Of a stretch of DNA of 64,000 nt, positions 1 to 14,677 are shown piece by piece. Position numbers and translations under genes: made by a program. Source of the stretch: Eudorina sp. 2006-703-Eu-15 (lineage: Eukaryota > Chlorophyta > Chlorophyceae > Chlamydomonadales > Volvocaceae); contig BDSI01000006.1 of NCBI GenBank assembly GCA_003117195.1, forward strand, positions 558,001 to 622,000, read 5' to 3'. The notes under the pieces were generated by a model that made no database searches, was not told the DNA's origin, and saw only the letters and a program-made list of their open reading frames with translations. Within the stretch, counting starts at the first letter, position 1, and every line of letters starts with the position of its first letter.

Positions 1-3000
1 CGCGTGGTGGCTGGCGATGCCGCACAGCAGCGCTGCGGGAGGGTGGGGGGCGGGTGGATGGGGGGCGGGTGGGTGGGTGGGCGGGCGGGTGGGTGGGTGT
101 AGGAAAGTGACAGACATGTGTATACTGTGCTGCTGCCAGAACAAAGACTCGACTGTACCAGGACCTCCAGCGAAGTGACGACCTCCACCTTGTAGGGTGG
201 GTGGGTGGTTCGGGAATATGTTCTTTGTAGACACACCTAGGGATGGGTGGGTGACGGGATGCGGATGGGGTTGACCGGGTATACCGCTATCTTAACACCT
301 AAAACAATATTTACTTCGTGAGAACACTATTTACTTCGTGAGAAACACTTGTTTATGCTGTAAACCGTATATTCCATGTCGTCATGGCGCCTCCACACCC
401 TCACACAACCCCCCGCAATCCGCCCACCCACCCCCCTCCTCACACCCCTCACCCCATCCACCCCCCCTCATCCCCCTCACCCGGCACCAGCTCCTCCCCC
501 CTCCCCCCTCACCCGGCACCAGCTCCTCCCCCCTCCCCCCTCACCCGGCACCAGCTCCTCCCCCCTCCCCCCTCACCCGGCACCAGCTCCTCCCCCCTCC
601 CCCCTCACCCGGCACCAGCTCCTCTCGCACCGCCTCCGGCTGCTCCGCCCGCAGCGCCGCCACCTCCGACTGGATGGCCGACTGCTCCTCGGGGCCCGTC
701 AGCGGCGCCGTACCCGCCCGCAGCGCATTCAGGTCGCAGTCCTTCCTGAGGCCGGGCCGGGAGGACACCGCAGAGGTGCGTGGCAGGGAGCGAGTGCAGG
801 TAGGTACATGATTATATCTACATAGTATATATCACATACATATAAATATATAACAATGGGGAGGTAGGGCCGACAGAGCGGAGGATCGGAGGAAGGGAGC
901 AGCAGAGCCGCACCTCCCCCCACCCCGCTCTACCCTCCCCCCAACCTTCCCCCACCCCCCGTCCGCCTCATCCGCCGACCTGCTGAGGATGAACCATATG
1001 GCGGGCAGCATGTCGTTCTGCGCCAGCAGCCGGATGACCCGGGAGGTCTCGGGGATGCGGCGGATGTTGACACGTCGCTGCATGGCCTGTGGGGTGGGGG
1101 GAGGATGGGGGTGGGATTGGGGGGTCAGGAGGGCAGCAGACGAGCAGAGGGGAGGGGGAGCAGAAGCGAAGCAAGCAAAGATACACCCACGCACCCCGGC
1201 GAGGGAGGGTTAGTTAGTTAATGAGGGAGGCGGTGATCGGTACATTGCTCTACTGCGGTTTCGCTGTCTTTATTGACAAAAGAGGGAGGGTTAGGGGCGA
1301 GCGGTTCAGAAGGGTTGCCGGGAGGGTGTTGTAGTGTGATGCAATGGATTCTAGCCGAGGGGAGGGGAGGGAGGCGCTGGAATCGCAGCGTGGCGCTGTC
1401 TGGGCCCGTTGGAACGCCCGGTCGGGACTAAGGGTCCACCGTGTAACGGTTACACAAAGGTGGCGGCCATGGAACACTCACCCTTCCCTCCAGTTGCTTG
1501 CCGTCGTCCTGACCCACGGGTCGGTTGCCGCCGCAGGCCCGACCCTCACCCATCCACCCCTCCGAAATCCGACTAGACCCCGCCTAAAACCCACCTAAAA
1601 CCGCCTAAAACCCGTTAAAACCCTCGTTCACCTGCGGGTCCTTCTCCAGCATGCGCGCCACCTGGTCTTCCAGGTCCAGCGGGTCCATCGGCGGGGGAGG
1701 CGGGGACGCGCGCCGGCCCCGCCGCCACCCGCCCCCGCCTCCGCCCCCTCCTCCTCCTCCTCCCCCCCAGCCGCCCATGTCGCCGAAGCCCCAGTCGTCC
1801 CCCTGGTCCCACCGCGAGGGCTGCACCGGGTTGGCGGCCAGCATCGCCTTGGTCTCCTCGAACAGCACCTGAGCAGCCGGGGGGGGATGGGGGAGGGGGC
1901 AGGCATGACATCGGTTTGGTGCGCTTGGTATTCGCTGCCTTGTTTGACATACGGTAAGGGCGGCGGCGGCAGGGCCGCAGGGCTCCAGGGACGTCTCTGG
2001 CCGGACGACGTGTCAGTCTCGGTATCAAATCTCAGTCTTATGCTGACACACCGGCCCCAGGTGCACGCGAGCATGCCCTTCCTCCCGCGGTGCATGGCTT
2101 CCTTCCCCCCTCCCACCGTCCCACGTCAATGTGGGGTGGGTGGGTGGGTGGGTTCGTCAGGGCTTGGGTCTCCTTCATCACCCGCCCCCTCCTTCCCAGC
2201 GAGGGACCTCCCCCCCGTCCACCCGCCCACCCGCAAGCCCGCCCCTCCGCCCGCCCGCCCGCCCGCCCCACCTTCCGGTTGCTGAGGCGGGGGTTGAGGG
2301 TCTGTTTGCCGCTGGGCAGGGGCACCAGCAGGTCGTCCAGCCGGGCGCCCTGGGGGAGGGGTGGGGCGCGGGTAGGATGGGTAGGATGGTGGGAGGATGG
2401 GAGCGGTCGGATACCGTGGAGGCCCAGCGGCACGCAGCACAGGAGAGGCCGACGGCGGTGCGGTGCGATGTGGTCGATGGGGTGCAAAGTGTGACCCTCC
2501 AGGGAGGGCACTGAGGACCACTGCCTGCCGCCCCGTGCGGACTCCGGTTCCCAACACCCCCGTGGCTCCCCTTGGCACGGGAATCTGCCCGCTCCCGGGC
2601 CACGTGAAGCCACCCGCTCCAGGGGCGAAACCCCCGACACAAAAACAGCCCCTGCCCGGCCCCGTGCTACTCCCTTCCCTCCCTTCAACCCTCCAATTTC
2701 CTATTCCATCCCTCACCCCTCCCGCCCCGTCCCTCCACCAACTTCCTATACCCCCTCTACCTCCCCCCCCCGCCGCCGCCTTGCCTTGGGCGCCCGGTAG
2801 TAGGCGAACTGCCAGTGCAGGGGCACGGGGCGGAAGCGGGTCTGTACGGTCTCGCAGGGCATGTGCTCCTGGGGGGGGGGGTAAAGGGGGTAGGGGGGAC
2901 GGGTAAATGGGGGGGGGCCGCGGGCGCGATTGTGCCCTTTGGTGAGGGGGCCCGGGCAGAGAGAAATTCGCGAACAGACGAAGATGGATCGAGGAGGGCG

Positions 3001-6000
3001 TGGGTCGACAGTTCGGACTAGCTCCCACCCAGCGTCCCCGCACACCTGGGTGTGTCTGGGCTGTTGCTTTCCCACCTGGGCTTGGTTCTTTTCCTTGCAC
3101 CCGCCACGCCGCCCACCTGGGCTTGGTTTCTTTTTGCCCACCCCGCGCCACCCCGCCCAGCCCGCACCACCCCGCACCGCCCCGCCCACCCCGCGCCAGT
3201 ACTTTTGGTTGTGCCTGGGTTTGTTTGCGGAATTGGTTTTTCTTGTCTTGTCAACCCCACCCCGCCCCACCCCGCCCCACTCCGTTCGCCCACCTTTGAT
3301 ATCCAGTCCCCCAGGTCGTGCGGGTTCTTGACGGTGGCGCTCATGCAGAGCAGCTGGATGTGGCGGGGGCAGTTGATGATGGCCTCCTCCCACACACTGC
3401 CGCGGTGGGGGTCGCCCAGGTAGTGAACCTCGTCCAGCACGATAAGGCCCACATCGCCCAGGCGGGCCTCCCGGGTGGACATGCTGCCTGGGGTCGGGCG
3501 CCGGAGGGGGGGGCGGTGGGGGAAGGGGGAAGTGGGGAAGGTGGCGGGGTGAGGGAGGGGTAGCTGGGTGAGGGATGGGGGTAGCGGGGTGAGGGAGGAG
3601 GTAGCGGGGTTGGGGGGGTGTAACGATGTTTGGGGGGAAAGGGCACAGCGAATTCAAATCCTGGAGGCGTCCCTGGGGCTAGGGTGTTCAGTCCCAACTA
3701 CCAATAGATGATGTTCAGGCAGTCCGCGAATCTCGCCCCCTCACGATCCACACGGATGCCCCACCCCGCCCCACTCCGCCACCATACACCAGTATGCCAC
3801 AGCCGACCATTCGAGGCGTTGGCTCCAATTCTTTAGTTCCAGTCCTCCTACCATCCCCCCACCCCCCCACCGGGCTATCCGCGCGGCAGCCAGCAAGTAC
3901 TGTGTCAGGCATTTGCTCTACTCCGCCAACACGTGCTGGGTGTGACTGGGTTTAGTATGGGCCTGTGTTTGGGTTTTTATACGCCCCCACCCCGCCCCGT
4001 ATCGGATGAGTCGGGCCCTCGGCGAACGTTGCTTGCTGTTGCACCTGGCGGCAGAGCGGCCACGCCGCCGCTTGTCCTTGCACTTGGTCTCCTTTTCCAC
4101 TGCCATGCGGGTACCTCATCCCGTCCCTCCCCATTATTCCGATTGATTTTGGGTGTGACCGGGTTCGTTTCTGGGTGACTGGGTTTTCCTTTTCGACCCC
4201 ACAAACCCACAAACCCCCACCCACCCGTGTTGTTCTCCTCCGCCAGCTCCGCCGTGCGGTACATGATGTTTCTCAGGATCTCGGTGGTCATCACCACGAT
4301 GTCGCCGTCGGGGTTGAGGGAGGCGTCACCGGTCTGCAGCCCGCACCGCGCGTGGCCGAACCGCCGGCGCGTCTCCAGGAGCTTCTGGTTGCTCAGGGCC
4401 TGGGTGGGGGCGGGCGGCGGAGGCGGAGGCGGCGGGAGGCAGCAGGAGGCGGCAGAAAGGGGGTGCGGGAGGTTGGTTCGTCAGATGGGATGGGATGGGA
4501 CATGGGAGGGAGGGAGGTTGGGAGTGACCAGCAAAAGGGGGGGGAGGCGGTGCGGGGTGCGTCAGCTCCCACCCTCTTAAACGCAAGTGGCTGCGTACCC
4601 ACCCCGCCTCAGCACCGGACCCACCCCGCCTCAGCACCGGACCCACCCCGCCTCAGCACCGGACCCACCCCGCCTCAGCACCGGGCCCACCCCGCCTCAG
4701 CACCGGCAACATGCTTGGCACACGAAACACACGCCGGACGCCCCCTCCCAGTCGTTCCACCTCCAGGCAGATGCTCAGAGCCCAAGCCCCACTCCACACC
4801 CGCAGAGTTCCCCTTCCCCACACATACTCGCCAACCATCCCCCGGTGGCCCCATCGCACTCAACACCCTCACATTACCACTCCTCCTGCACCGGTTGTGT
4901 TGGGTTCGTCGTCTCAGCGTTTGTCTCTCCTTAAAGCCCTCCCGCACGTGGGTTTGCCTTCCCGTTCACGCTCCTCAATTCTCTCCCACACCTTGGCGGC
5001 TTGGTTACCGTTCTGACTACCACTCTGCCTCCCTCCCCCTGTCTACCAATTTCCTACACCCTCCCCCTCCCCCGCCACACCTTGAGCGGGGTGGTGTAGA
5101 TGACGCGCTGCCCCCGCGCCAGCGTGGCGGCCGCCGCCGCCTCGGCGATGGCCGTCTTGCCCGCGCCCGTGGGCGCACACACCACCACGGAGCGGCCCTC
5201 CAGGAACAGCTCCAGCGCTCGGCGCTGGAAGGCATCCAGCGGGAAGGGAAAGATGGCGCAGATGCGGTCCGCGGACAAGTCGGCGCCGCCCTCCGCCAGC
5301 AGGGCCTCCAGCGCCGGCTCTCCGCCCGCCAGGCCCTCCACGGGGGCGCTGCGGGTGACGGTGTAGTCGGTGTTGCGGCAGCGGAGGAGGGGGAGGGCAG
5401 GCAGAGGTTTAGGGCGGGGGGAAGGGGGGAGGGGCATGGGGACGCAGGGGAGAGGGGGGAGAAGTGGGCGCGGGGGATGCGGAGATGCTGCCGAGGAGAA
5501 AGATGAAGGGGGGAGGGGGAGAAGGCGTGAAGAGTCAGGGCAGGCTGGGCGTGTCTGGCGGTTGCTGGACAACGTTGAGGGTTTGCAGGGTTCAGCAGAT
5601 AGGGTGGAATGCGGGTGATGCACCTGGCTCAATCGGCACGCTTGCAGCAGTGATTCGGAGAGATGAACGGAGGGAGGGGGGGTACATGCCCCGTGGCTAG
5701 GTTGCTGTGCGCCCCTTCATGCTCCTCGTGCTCGTACCACATCGAATCAGAACCACATGCCTGGTAGAGAGCAAGTTCATTGACGGGCTCAGTGCTATGC
5801 ACGGGGGGGGGCCGAACTGGGCCATCGGCGCCAGCAAGTGTCCATGGTTCTCCAGTACGAGGCTGCCACGGCATTAGCATTACCTCAAGGCATCAGCGCT
5901 GGTGTATGGGTTGATTTCGTCCACGGTCGACGTGGCATCCTCCCCGTCAAGCCCGACAGGCGCCAGCACCTCCACGTCTGGTTCCGCATCCGACGACGCA

Positions 6001-6227
6001 AGTGTGGAAACCCCGACGCTGACATCATCGAGCTGCTTTGGATATTCTGTTACAATGGTTTCTGGTGGAACGTTGGTGATCAACGATTTGCCACCGCCGT
6101 GAAGCTTTCGAGCATTTGTCCGAACGGAGTTGCGTCTCAATGTCACAACAAACAGGACGGATTGATTGCATCTTCCACTCGTGGAGCATACCGAGCTACA
6201 TGATGACGATATTCGACTTGTTTGCAT
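1..6227 (-). CDS. ISE2-like DExH-box RNA helicase, N-terminal part (partial at left edge)
   Basis: Ten phase-consistent exons (minus strand): 6227-5884, 5564-5081, 4399-4225, 3487-3294, 2868-2785, 2349-2272, 1868-1632, 1086-980, 745-609 and 32-1, giving 624 codons before the window ends. The start at 6227 gives an Arg/Ser-rich, acid-poor N-terminus typical of a plastid transit peptide. Walker A (APTGAGKT, about residues 245-252), DEVH (353-356) and SAT (384-386) are intact. The stretches YTTPLKALSNQK and MLPAIWFILSRKDCD and the final GIASHHA match the Ski2/Mtr4-like family, closest to plant ISE2, which acts in chloroplast RNA processing. Exon 7 carries a poly-Gly insert. The fourth intron from the window's left end (2350-2784) has a GC donor (AAG|GCAAGG). 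The start of exon 2 is uncertain: the only in-phase AG gives a proline-rich lead-in. The C-terminal half lies outside the window. Family call is strong; ISE2 orthology is inferred. Confidence 0.85.
476..627. repeat. 32-bp tandem repeat, five copies, built from an exon end and splice donor
   Basis: CTCACCCGGCACCAGCTCCT begins at 476, 508, 540, 572 and 604 with a constant 32-bp spacing. On the coding (minus) strand each unit carries the end of helicase exon 9 followed by a GTGAG donor. The 604 copy is the one read as the real exon-intron boundary; the other four lie inside the downstream intron. Confidence 0.9.
4158..4200 (+). repeat. Pyrimidine-rich intronic insert family, degenerate copy
   Basis: The core CCGGGTTCGTTTCTGGGT followed by a T-rich stretch and ACCCC resembles the elements at 48362 and 37098. 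It lies in the helicase intron between exons 3 and 4, antisense to the gene. Related CTGGGTTTG/CTTGGTTTC T-rich stretches recur at about 3055-3250 and 3940-3980. No flanking direct repeat is visible here. Confidence 0.45.
4598..4706. repeat. 22-bp minisatellite, five copies, in a helicase intron
   Basis: A 22-bp unit containing CCCACCCCGCCTCAGCACCG is repeated five times head to tail with only terminal base changes. It lies in the intron between helicase exons 2 and 3 and has no evident coding role. Confidence 0.85.
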
Positions 6228-6944
6228 GCTGGGAAGACGACCAACTCGGCGGCGTATCGCTCAAGACCTCGACGTTGGCGGGTCAGAACGCGTCGGAAAA
6301 CGCTATAAAATGCGGGCACATTTATTGATAATGGCTTTCTGTGAGACGTCGAGCTGCTGCGAACCAAACCAAAAATCTCGACGGGACGAGCATGGACGAA
6401 CATGGACGAACACTTTACAGCGTCGTGCGATTAAACTAGCACGCTGGTGCTGCCGCCTCCTCCCTCCTCACATCGCCCTGCCCACATGAGCTTAAGGTGA
6501 ATAAATCAATGAAAGAACAGCCATGCCTAAGAACCCCAATCTTATACATGGGATTCACAGACACCCCTCCCATCCGTGCTCCATGCACCCTTCATCCGCC
6601 GCGCGCCCCTCGTAACACCGACAAGCGCAACCCGCCTTCTGCTCCTTCTCCATCGAAACCTACGTCCCGCCTCGTTGAACCACCCGCTCACAAGACCTCG
6701 AAACCTGGTTGGACAAGCTTCTGGCGTCCCAATAAGCCTCATCCCGGTTGGCTTCCGACCTGATCCTCGCCCGCCTCCCGAGCACAGCAGGCCACAGCCC
6801 TCCTCAGCCTGCAGCCCCCTGGCTGCCCGTCCCCTTCCAGCTCGCGATCTCCGCTTGCGACAGCGCCGCCGGTAGGTCCCCCGGCCGGCCCGTCCAGCCA
6901 GCTGGCCCCAGCGGCTCGGCTTTGTCGCCTGCGCTCCTCCGCCC
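6228..6944. promoter_or_regulatory. Intergenic interval: helicase promoter/5'UTR and IMP2 3' end
   Basis: No ORF here has coding character. It must contain the helicase promoter and 5'UTR and the 3'UTR of the upstream same-strand protease gene. A minus-strand TGTAA (plus TTACA at 6415-6419) is a candidate poly(A) signal for the protease transcript, about 530 bp past its stop. That would leave under 200 bp for the helicase promoter and leader. Confidence 0.4.
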
Positions 6945-8751
6945 TCACAACCCCCCGGGGTCTTTGACGCGCCGGTGGCTGCTGCCCGAGTCCTCCACGA
7001 TGAGCTTGTCCGCGGGGTACCACCGCCGCACCGCGCCGATGCGCCAGGGCGGCCAGATCACGTGCGTGACTCGACCCTCCAGCAAGCCCAGGTGCACCTG
7101 CGCAGACCCAGCGAGGGGAGAGGTGGGCGGCGGGAGGCTAAATTGAGAACGTGCGCGGGCGCAGGTCGTCAAACCACGGACACGTGCGGTGTCGCGCAAC
7201 CCGACCATCGACCGCAGGCTCATGCATCGAGGGCATGGAGGCTTGGCAGCCAAGGGAGGGTGGGGAGATGGCTTGCGTCGGGACAGCTGCGGTCGGAAGA
7301 CCACCACCCGCCCATGCACCGTCATGACTTGAGCACAGGGCAGCCAGCGGGATCCAGCCTACAATGCAGTGCCTTGGTCCCTGTGCGTTGTTTCCGCGGA
7401 CAGCCTCAGTGCGTTGTTTCCGCGGACAGCCTGAAGCACTACCGGGACGGAGGTGCGCCACCGAGCGGTTTCTGGTGGTGGTTGATTGGTTGTTTTCAGA
7501 TGTACACACGTGCGTCTCACCGGTCCGTACATGTTCCTTGAATCGCCGCTGGCCTCCGGGTTGTCTCCCTCCAGCCAGCACCGACCCTGCGCCGCGTCGG
7601 AGGTGCTCTCACGTTCACATTTCAGCCAGTACGCCAATGACATTATAGGGGCAACCAGTGCTCACATCCCTCGCGCCGCTCGCGGTGCGTTGATGCACCG
7701 TCGATGCTGGCCGAGGTGTGCCCACGTGGCAGGTAGTGTGACAGGTAGACCCACGTGACAGGCACGTGACCCATGTGACAGGGAGACACCACCGTGGCCC
7801 AACCTGCAGAAATTTCCTGCAAGAACCCACATGGACTCCCGTGCAGCGCATCATCACGGATGCCCAGCCAGCCAGTCAGTCAGTCAGTCAGCCGGGCACT
7901 CAGCCAGCCAGCCAGTCAACCCGGACGCCCCGGCCATCACCTCGCCTCCCGCCGCCTGCCGCCTTGTGGGCCCTGGAGCCCAGACTGAACGAATACCGTC
8001 CAGCGCATGCCCCTCGGCACCTAATACACGCACAGAGGGCCCCTGCACTTCTGCACAAGCCGTTGGCCGCCGCCACCCTGTAGTCACCAGGACTTCTGCG
8101 TCTGCGCGCTCCGCAGCCCTCCCTGCAGGGTTCGAACCCCCCCGACCTGCCTGGGGTATCTTGGTGGGCTTGCCCTTATCGCTGTCCCACACGATGTCGT
8201 GTTCCAGCGCAATGATGCGCTTGACGAGCTGCTGGTGGGGCTGGTCGGGAGCCCTGCGGCGATATGGCGGCCGGGCGGGGGAGGGAGGGCGTGCTGGAGC
8301 TTAGGGGACGAAGCGCTGCGTAGCTCGTTGACGGGAGGGGGTTATCGAGTACGGGAATGGAATTGGGGCATGGGAGGGCTCCGAAAGGACCTGGCTCCAT
8401 GAGCCATGACCCGGCGTCATTAATTGTTTGCTTTCACGTCATGGGCAGAACTAAGTCTCAATTGGTGTCTGGCTCGGAGGATGACCGGTCACGCCCGAGT
8501 GGACCCCACCGGGCAGCCTGGGCCCGTCGGCGCGGACAGACTCACCACAGCACCGCGACGTCTCCGCGCTGATACTTGTGCAGCCACTTGTAAGAAATCT
8601 TTTCGACGAGAACTAGATCGGCAAAGTACGGGTCTTCGTTCAGGGTGGGCCACATGGACTGGCCCTCCACGAGGAGAACACTGACGACCGTGTCGGTGAG
8701 GGCGATGCCGGCTGGCAACCACCATACCAGCTGGCGGAGGAAACCGCCCAT
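6945..8751 (-). CDS. IMMP2L: Mitochondrial inner membrane protease subunit 2 (IMP2/IMMP2L)
   Basis: Four exons (minus strand): 8751-8546, 8253-8151, 7586-7521 and 7097-6945, giving 175 aa, the same length as human IMMP2L. This S26 signal-peptidase-family serine protease sits in the inner membrane facing the intermembrane space and removes sorting peptides. The N-terminal hydrophobic segment (residues 8-28) is the membrane anchor. The catalytic dyad is visible: Ser32 in EGQSMWPTL and Lys80 in VKRIIA. The box CWLEGDNP and the C-terminal GRVTHVIWPPWRIG are diagnostic for the IMP2 branch. The exon 2 donor is GC (CAG|GCAGGT); the nearby GT would not join in phase to exon 3, whereas the GC junction gives IPQ-GRCWLEGDNP. 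The protein continues past the core Pro-Pro to a polar tail of about 25 residues. Confidence 0.93.
7860..7918. repeat. (CAGN)n tetranucleotide repeat in an IMP2 intron
   Basis: CAGC/CAGT units run through this stretch with one interruption. It lies in the intron between exons 2 and 3 of the protease gene. Confidence 0.75.
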
Positions 8752-9192
8752 TCATCCGCGGTGCACTGATGCACAGATGAGACGGGGCGTGAGGTACGAC
8801 TTGAATTGACTCGTCTCCGATCACGAGGTAAGGGCAGGACAGCGATGTCGCGCGCGACGATTCGCTGAAAGTCCCCGGTCCACTGCAACGTCTACCGCCT
8901 TAGTGCAAATCAAAGAGCTACCTTCCGTCCTAGTCACATGACCGCTTGATGCATGCCAAGTATAGGTGTTCACACGAGATGGACGTAGAGTAGCTTTATG
9001 ATGAACGCAGCGCGATGGCTGGGCTCAGCGTACGAAGCAACCCCTCCCAACAGATGCTGCAGTGTCGGAGCGTGTGGCAACCTCACAGCTCAACTCTTTA
9101 CCAGCGCCGTACGAATTGACGCTGGTACAACTAAACAGCTCAAACCTGAAAGTTATTTTTTGATCACTTTGGCGGACATCAAACTGCCGAAA
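8752..9192. promoter_or_regulatory. Divergent intergenic region between IMP2 and ARL2BP
   Basis: 441 bp separate the start codons of the minus-strand protease and the plus-strand BART protein, so both promoters must be here. No clear TATA box or other motif was identified. Confidence 0.4.
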
Positions 9193-10038
9193 ATGGCTGA
9201 AGACAAAGGGCAATCGGAGATGCTGCAGAGGCTCGAGGTCAGTGTCCGTTTCGCTAGTTGACCCGCGCAGAAATGTTCCGACATTCCTGTTTTACGCTCC
9301 CAGGACTTCTTCTGTTCTCCCAAATTTACGTGCGCTATCGGGGAGTTCATGGCAGAGAATGCGCAGAAGTTGGTGTTTGCCCCTCTTGAAGAGGAGCAGC
9401 CCTTGCAAAACTTTGACATCTTCAAGGCCTATGCATCTCTTGTGGAGCGTCAGCTTGAGGAATTCATCCATACGGAAAAACTCAGCGTGCAGGTAGAGTC
9501 AATTTCGTGCGCCTAGCAGTTAAAGCGCCCCGACTGCACAACGTATGCCATGGATCGCCATGGGGGGCGACTGGTGATCGCCGCTTCTCTGTCGGCAACG
9601 GAGGCCGGGGGGCTGGAATCTTGACGAGAAAACGGATTTTGCACGACCCAGCACCGCAGACACAGGGGCTTGGACTACACTCGGATCCACCTTTTTCCTG
9701 GGCGTTCACCACGTGTGGGGGATGCAAGGAATCGTCATCATCGCTTGTCCGTTGTCCGCCTGCTAGGGACCGGCTGTGGGTTCGCCCTACTGCTGTCTGA
9801 CGGTCACCTCCGTCCCCACCCTGGGCAGGCGGTCTGCGAGGCGTGCGCGGCCGCCCAAGACGCCGCCTCGCACATGCACATGACGGCCATCGACTACTTG
9901 GTGGCCAGCATGGACTACGCCAGCTTTATGCAGCTGGCCTACGAGCACCATATCGTGTCCAGCTACGGGCCGGACACGGCGGACAATGAAGTGGCGCGAG
10001 AGGCGGAGTCGGAGGCGCCGTGCGCGGAGAAAGCGTGA
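9193..10038 (+). CDS. ARL2BP: ARL2-binding protein (BART domain)
   Basis: Three phase-0 exons, 9193-9237, 9304-9492 and 9829-10038, encode 147 aa. The BART domain runs from about residue 16 to 125: CAIGEFMAENAQKL, then FDIFKAYASLVERQLEEFI, then a helix containing IDYLVASMDYASFMQLAYEH. This is the order seen in ARL2BP/CFAP36-type effectors, which bind GTP-loaded ARL2/ARL3 and act at the ciliary base and in mitochondria. The length (147 aa against about 163 in human) and the absence of further domains favour ARL2BP over CFAP36. The C-terminus is acidic. The ATG at 9193 is followed by only 15 codons before the first GT donor. A role in flagella is plausible for a flagellated alga but is inferred. 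Confidence 0.8.
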
Positions 10039-11865
10039 GCACGCCAGCGCACCCCTGCAGGTTTCTTGTTTGCGAACGCGCCGGCCGCAACGGCGACGCG
10101 CCGAACTCAATCCAGGCGTTTGCTCTTAGAGCAGACGCCCGTGGCAGCGACTGCACCTCGTGATAGGCCGCAGCGGTCTGCTCGAAGCTGTGGGGTGGGT
10201 TGCGGCCTGTGAAGGTCGTGTCATTATCACGTAGGCACAGGGGCAGGGAGGGTCTGCGAAGGCCGCTCGAACGCAGCGTGCTTCGTTTCATGGGCATGGG
10301 TCCAGGCTTTGCAATTTGCCCATGGTGATGGCACAGTGTGGCAATTTCTAGGGAAGAGCATCAGGGCTGATGTGAGTTAGCGTTTGTATGTGAGAGAGGC
10401 GCCCGAGCCGTCCTTTGCGGTATCACTCAGAGGGGCTCGCGACGACCTGGGACAGCATTGCGGGACTTGAGACCACACTCGGGGCAAACCACTCGCGATG
10501 GTTTCAGCCTGCGAGGAGCTGTCGCACCGGCGACGCGCTTTTCCTTGGGTTACCAGTGTGTGCGTCTTCGGGTGCGCCGAGTCTACTGAGCTCGGATCTG
10601 GTCGCACAGGGCTTGCAGATCGCATGGGTTGGCAAATGGCGCCGCAGTCTCGTGCGGTGTTTTCGAGGTCAGGGCCAAGGGGCCGTTTCCTTGCTTCGGA
10701 TGGACTTATATCTGAGTGCAGCTGAGGGGTAGCTACGGCGCAGGGTTCCGAGGTGCGGAGCACTGTTGGGTACACATCGGCTAGTATTCGGTTGTGCGCA
10801 TCGTACATGTTCGGCGGGTGTCGCGTTCTGCAATGGATTCACCTTGTGGACACCTGCGTGAGGATTCAGGCACTCGTTTCAGCGGGGCAGAGGTCCGTAC
10901 CCTGGACCGAACGTAGGCGGAAGGGCCACTGGGGGGCTCGCAACGCATTCCGGCGCTGGACTGCATGAACAGTACCACCTGGATTGGACCACCATCGTGT
11001 GGGCATCACCCCGGCGACAGCCGCGACAGGGGAGTATCGGGGGCCGTTGCGGGTGACGAATCCAACATGGCGTGTTGACGTTCGTGTACTGCCGGTGATT
11101 ACGGTTATACTGCCGGTGTTTTCATGGCATTGTTAAGGTTTTCCTTATGAACCCGACCTGACTGGTTTCCATGCAAACAGGGTGTACTAGCCAGGCCCCA
11201 TTTCTTACCACGGGGATACTTCTCATAGGGGCTGACTGCTTTTCTGCCTCCAAATATGGCGATCGAAGGCGCCAGGTGCGGCTGGGGGCCACCCCATGCG
11301 GCAGAAGCGTGGGGAGCGGCCTCCTCTGGCTCCTGCGATTCTGCTCTCATGGTCGCCGACCCCAGTTAGCGTGCTGACACCCCATGATGCCGACGACCTC
11401 AGGAAACAGTTTCCGCTTCGCTGTCCCGCCACACTCATGCACGCCACACGCACGAAGCATCGGCATGCATGTTTTGCATGCGCATTCGACCGGCAGAACC
11501 CCAAAGATGCATGGGTGGCGACTGGAGCCAGTGCAACGCACAATCCCCTATCTATCTGCAACTGAACCGCGAGGCCTATCTGGGATAGGCAATATTGGGT
11601 CGGGGCTTGAGTGTGTTCCGTGGCCGGAAGGAAATGAGCCAGCCTGCAAAAAATCAATGAGTCTTGAACTGCAAGCCCCTATATATGCATCCCTTTACTT
11701 CAAATCCATACCAAGTAATTTAACATGTAAGATTGTCCCTGGCTGTTTTTCATTCCGACCGGCCGTACTTTCCGTGTAGGGCCCTTGCTCCCACTATTTG
11801 TCGCAGACGGGTGTCCCTTAGCATCCCTTTCCTCTCTGTTTCGCTGGCAGGGGGCGGCATTCAAA
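10039..11865. other. Intergenic DNA, no gene recognised
   Basis: ARL2BP 3'UTR and RPL11 upstream region. Short ORFs on both strands have no coherent codon pattern or recognisable motif. A TGTAA occurs near 11726, too far downstream to assign to ARL2BP. No repeats of note were seen. Confidence 0.4.
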
Positions 11866-14632
<2,767 letters not shown>

Positions 14633-14672
14633 GAGCTGACGAGGGCGAATGGGACTGTGCAGTGTCGGGTTG

Positions 14673-14677
14673 TGTAA
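14673..14677 (+). terminator. Candidate TGTAA poly(A) signal of RPL11
   Basis: TGTAA, the usual volvocine polyadenylation signal, about 40 nt after the RPL11 stop codon. Confidence 0.5.

Noticed and set aside
2038..3151. Long minus-strand ORFs of 216-341 codons overlapping helicase introns
   Set aside because: Pro/Arg/Gly-rich readings of GC-rich introns; the conserved helicase exons lie inside them in other frames or as small parts.
9482..9800. ORFs within the second ARL2BP intron
   Set aside because: Intron sequence between two well-supported splice sites; no protein motif.
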